A stretch of 13,256 nt of DNA from NCBI GenBank assembly GCA_963650385.1, contig CAVJLL010000057.1, positions 1-13,256 of the forward strand, written 5' to 3'. The translations under genes and the position numbers were made by a program. The first letter of the stretch is position 1. Every line of letters starts with the position of its first letter. The notes under the pieces were generated by a model. It made no database searches, was not told the DNA's origin, and saw only the letters and a program-made list of their open reading frames with translations. Of the stretch, positions 13,100 to 13,256 are shown one piece after another. Origin of the DNA: CAG-791 sp963650385. Its GTDB lineage: Bacteria; Bacillota; Clostridia; Lachnospirales; Lachnospiraceae.

Positions 13100-13125
13100 A
13101 AAAAAAAGATCTTCTCGCGATCTCC
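13100..13125 (-). terminator. Weak hairpin plus T-run at the 5' end of the rpmG leader
   Basis: On the minus strand AGATC and GATCT (13119-13123 with 13107-13111) pair around a 7-nt loop, extendable by two G-U pairs, and are followed by seven or eight T. It comes right after the predicted rpmG transcript start, so it may be an early attenuator. The stem is short and may be ineffective. Confidence 0.4.
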
Positions 13126-13132
13126 GTATGCA

Positions 13133-13161
13133 AGGATAGCATCCGGGGCGCCCGCTGTCAA
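13133..13161 (-). promoter_or_regulatory. Promoter of rpmG-secE-nusG
   Basis: TTGACA (13156-13161) and TATCCT (13133-13138) on the minus strand are exactly 17 nt apart. The -35 is perfect and the -10 a 4/6 match. The predicted start near 13126 gives a leader of about 128 nt. Confidence 0.75.
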
Positions 13162-13168
13162 GCCCCCC

Positions 13169-13200
13169 CGTTACTGTACAGACGCCAGCCGGCGACGGGT
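13169..13200 (+). repeat. Copy B of the CGTTACTGTRCAGACGCC element
   Basis: A 32-bp unit starting CGTTACTGTACAGACGCC and ending in GCGACGGGT. It is directly abutted by copy C, so the two form a tandem pair. It begins 7 bp upstream of the rpmG -35 box. It is identical to copy A over its first 9 bp and differs at a few positions after that. Confidence 0.8.
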
Positions 13201-13231
13201 CGTTACTGTACAGACGCCAGCCACGACGGGT
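13201..13231 (+). repeat. Copy C of the CGTTACTGTRCAGACGCC element
   Basis: This copy matches copy B for its first 22 bp. It then has one missing and one changed base and continues CGACGGGT. CGCCAG in this copy and CTGGCG just after it (13233-13238) can form a 6-bp hairpin. The last bases of the window (13232-13256) show no gene. Confidence 0.8.
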
Positions 13232-13256
13232 CCTGGCGGAGTTGTCCGGTCCTGGG

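Noticed and set aside
12999..13142. Upstream extension of rpmG to a 97-residue protein
   Set aside because: The extension covers the leader, hairpin and promoter region. ATG 12998 has an ideal GGAGG and gives the standard 49-residue L33.
13169..13231. CRISPR-like array
   Set aside because: The two units abut with no spacer and no cas genes are present. It is a tandem repeat, not a CRISPR array.

Overview
The window looks like a chromosomal segment of a Clostridia (Firmicutes) bacterium, most likely Lachnospiraceae-like. The evidence is the gene set, the strong AGGAGG-type ribosome binding sites, sigma-A-type promoters, a Firmicutes-style L10 leader with an intrinsic attenuator, and a G+C content that is fairly high for the group (judged by eye). 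The assignment is inferred from style and content; no 16S rRNA gene is present. Nearly everything is core or housekeeping. I see no transposase, integrase, CRISPR array, tRNA, rRNA or defence cluster.

Left part (1-5854), mixed strands: cysK (cysteine synthase) with a textbook promoter buried in a perfect 14-bp inverted repeat and a strong terminator after it; a DUF523 protein on the minus strand; a divergently placed MATE-family exporter; two translationally coupled minus-strand membrane proteins (a DUF4190-like protein, then a DUF975 protein); and a solitary carbamate kinase gene (arcC) on the plus strand.

Middle (5844-9180), minus strand: gpmI (cofactor-independent phosphoglycerate mutase), overlapped at its stop codon by a clpX-like gene that starts at TTG. 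The ClpX-like protein has the zinc-binding domain and AAA+ core of ClpX. It also has a linker more than 100 residues long, no RKH pore-loop motif, and MGF where the ClpP-docking loop normally has IGF. Its 3' end overlaps the 3' end of arcC by 11 bp.

Right part (9149-13256), minus strand: the conserved translation/transcription cluster rpmG-secE-nusG-rplK-rplA-rplJ-rplL. Promoters are visible before rpmG and rplJ and possibly before rplK. An L10 leader precedes rplJ, and a candidate L1-binding hairpin sits next to the rplK ribosome binding site. A strong terminator follows rplL, and rpoB/rpoC do not follow as they do in many relatives. NusG carries an extra N-terminal region of about 84 residues.

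Three copies of a ~32-bp element beginning CGTTACTGTRCAGACGCC occur: one in the arcC 5' region and two in tandem upstream of the rpmG promoter. These repeats, the divergent ClpX, the NusG extension and the cysK operator-like repeat are the most interesting points. No convincing new multigene system is visible.
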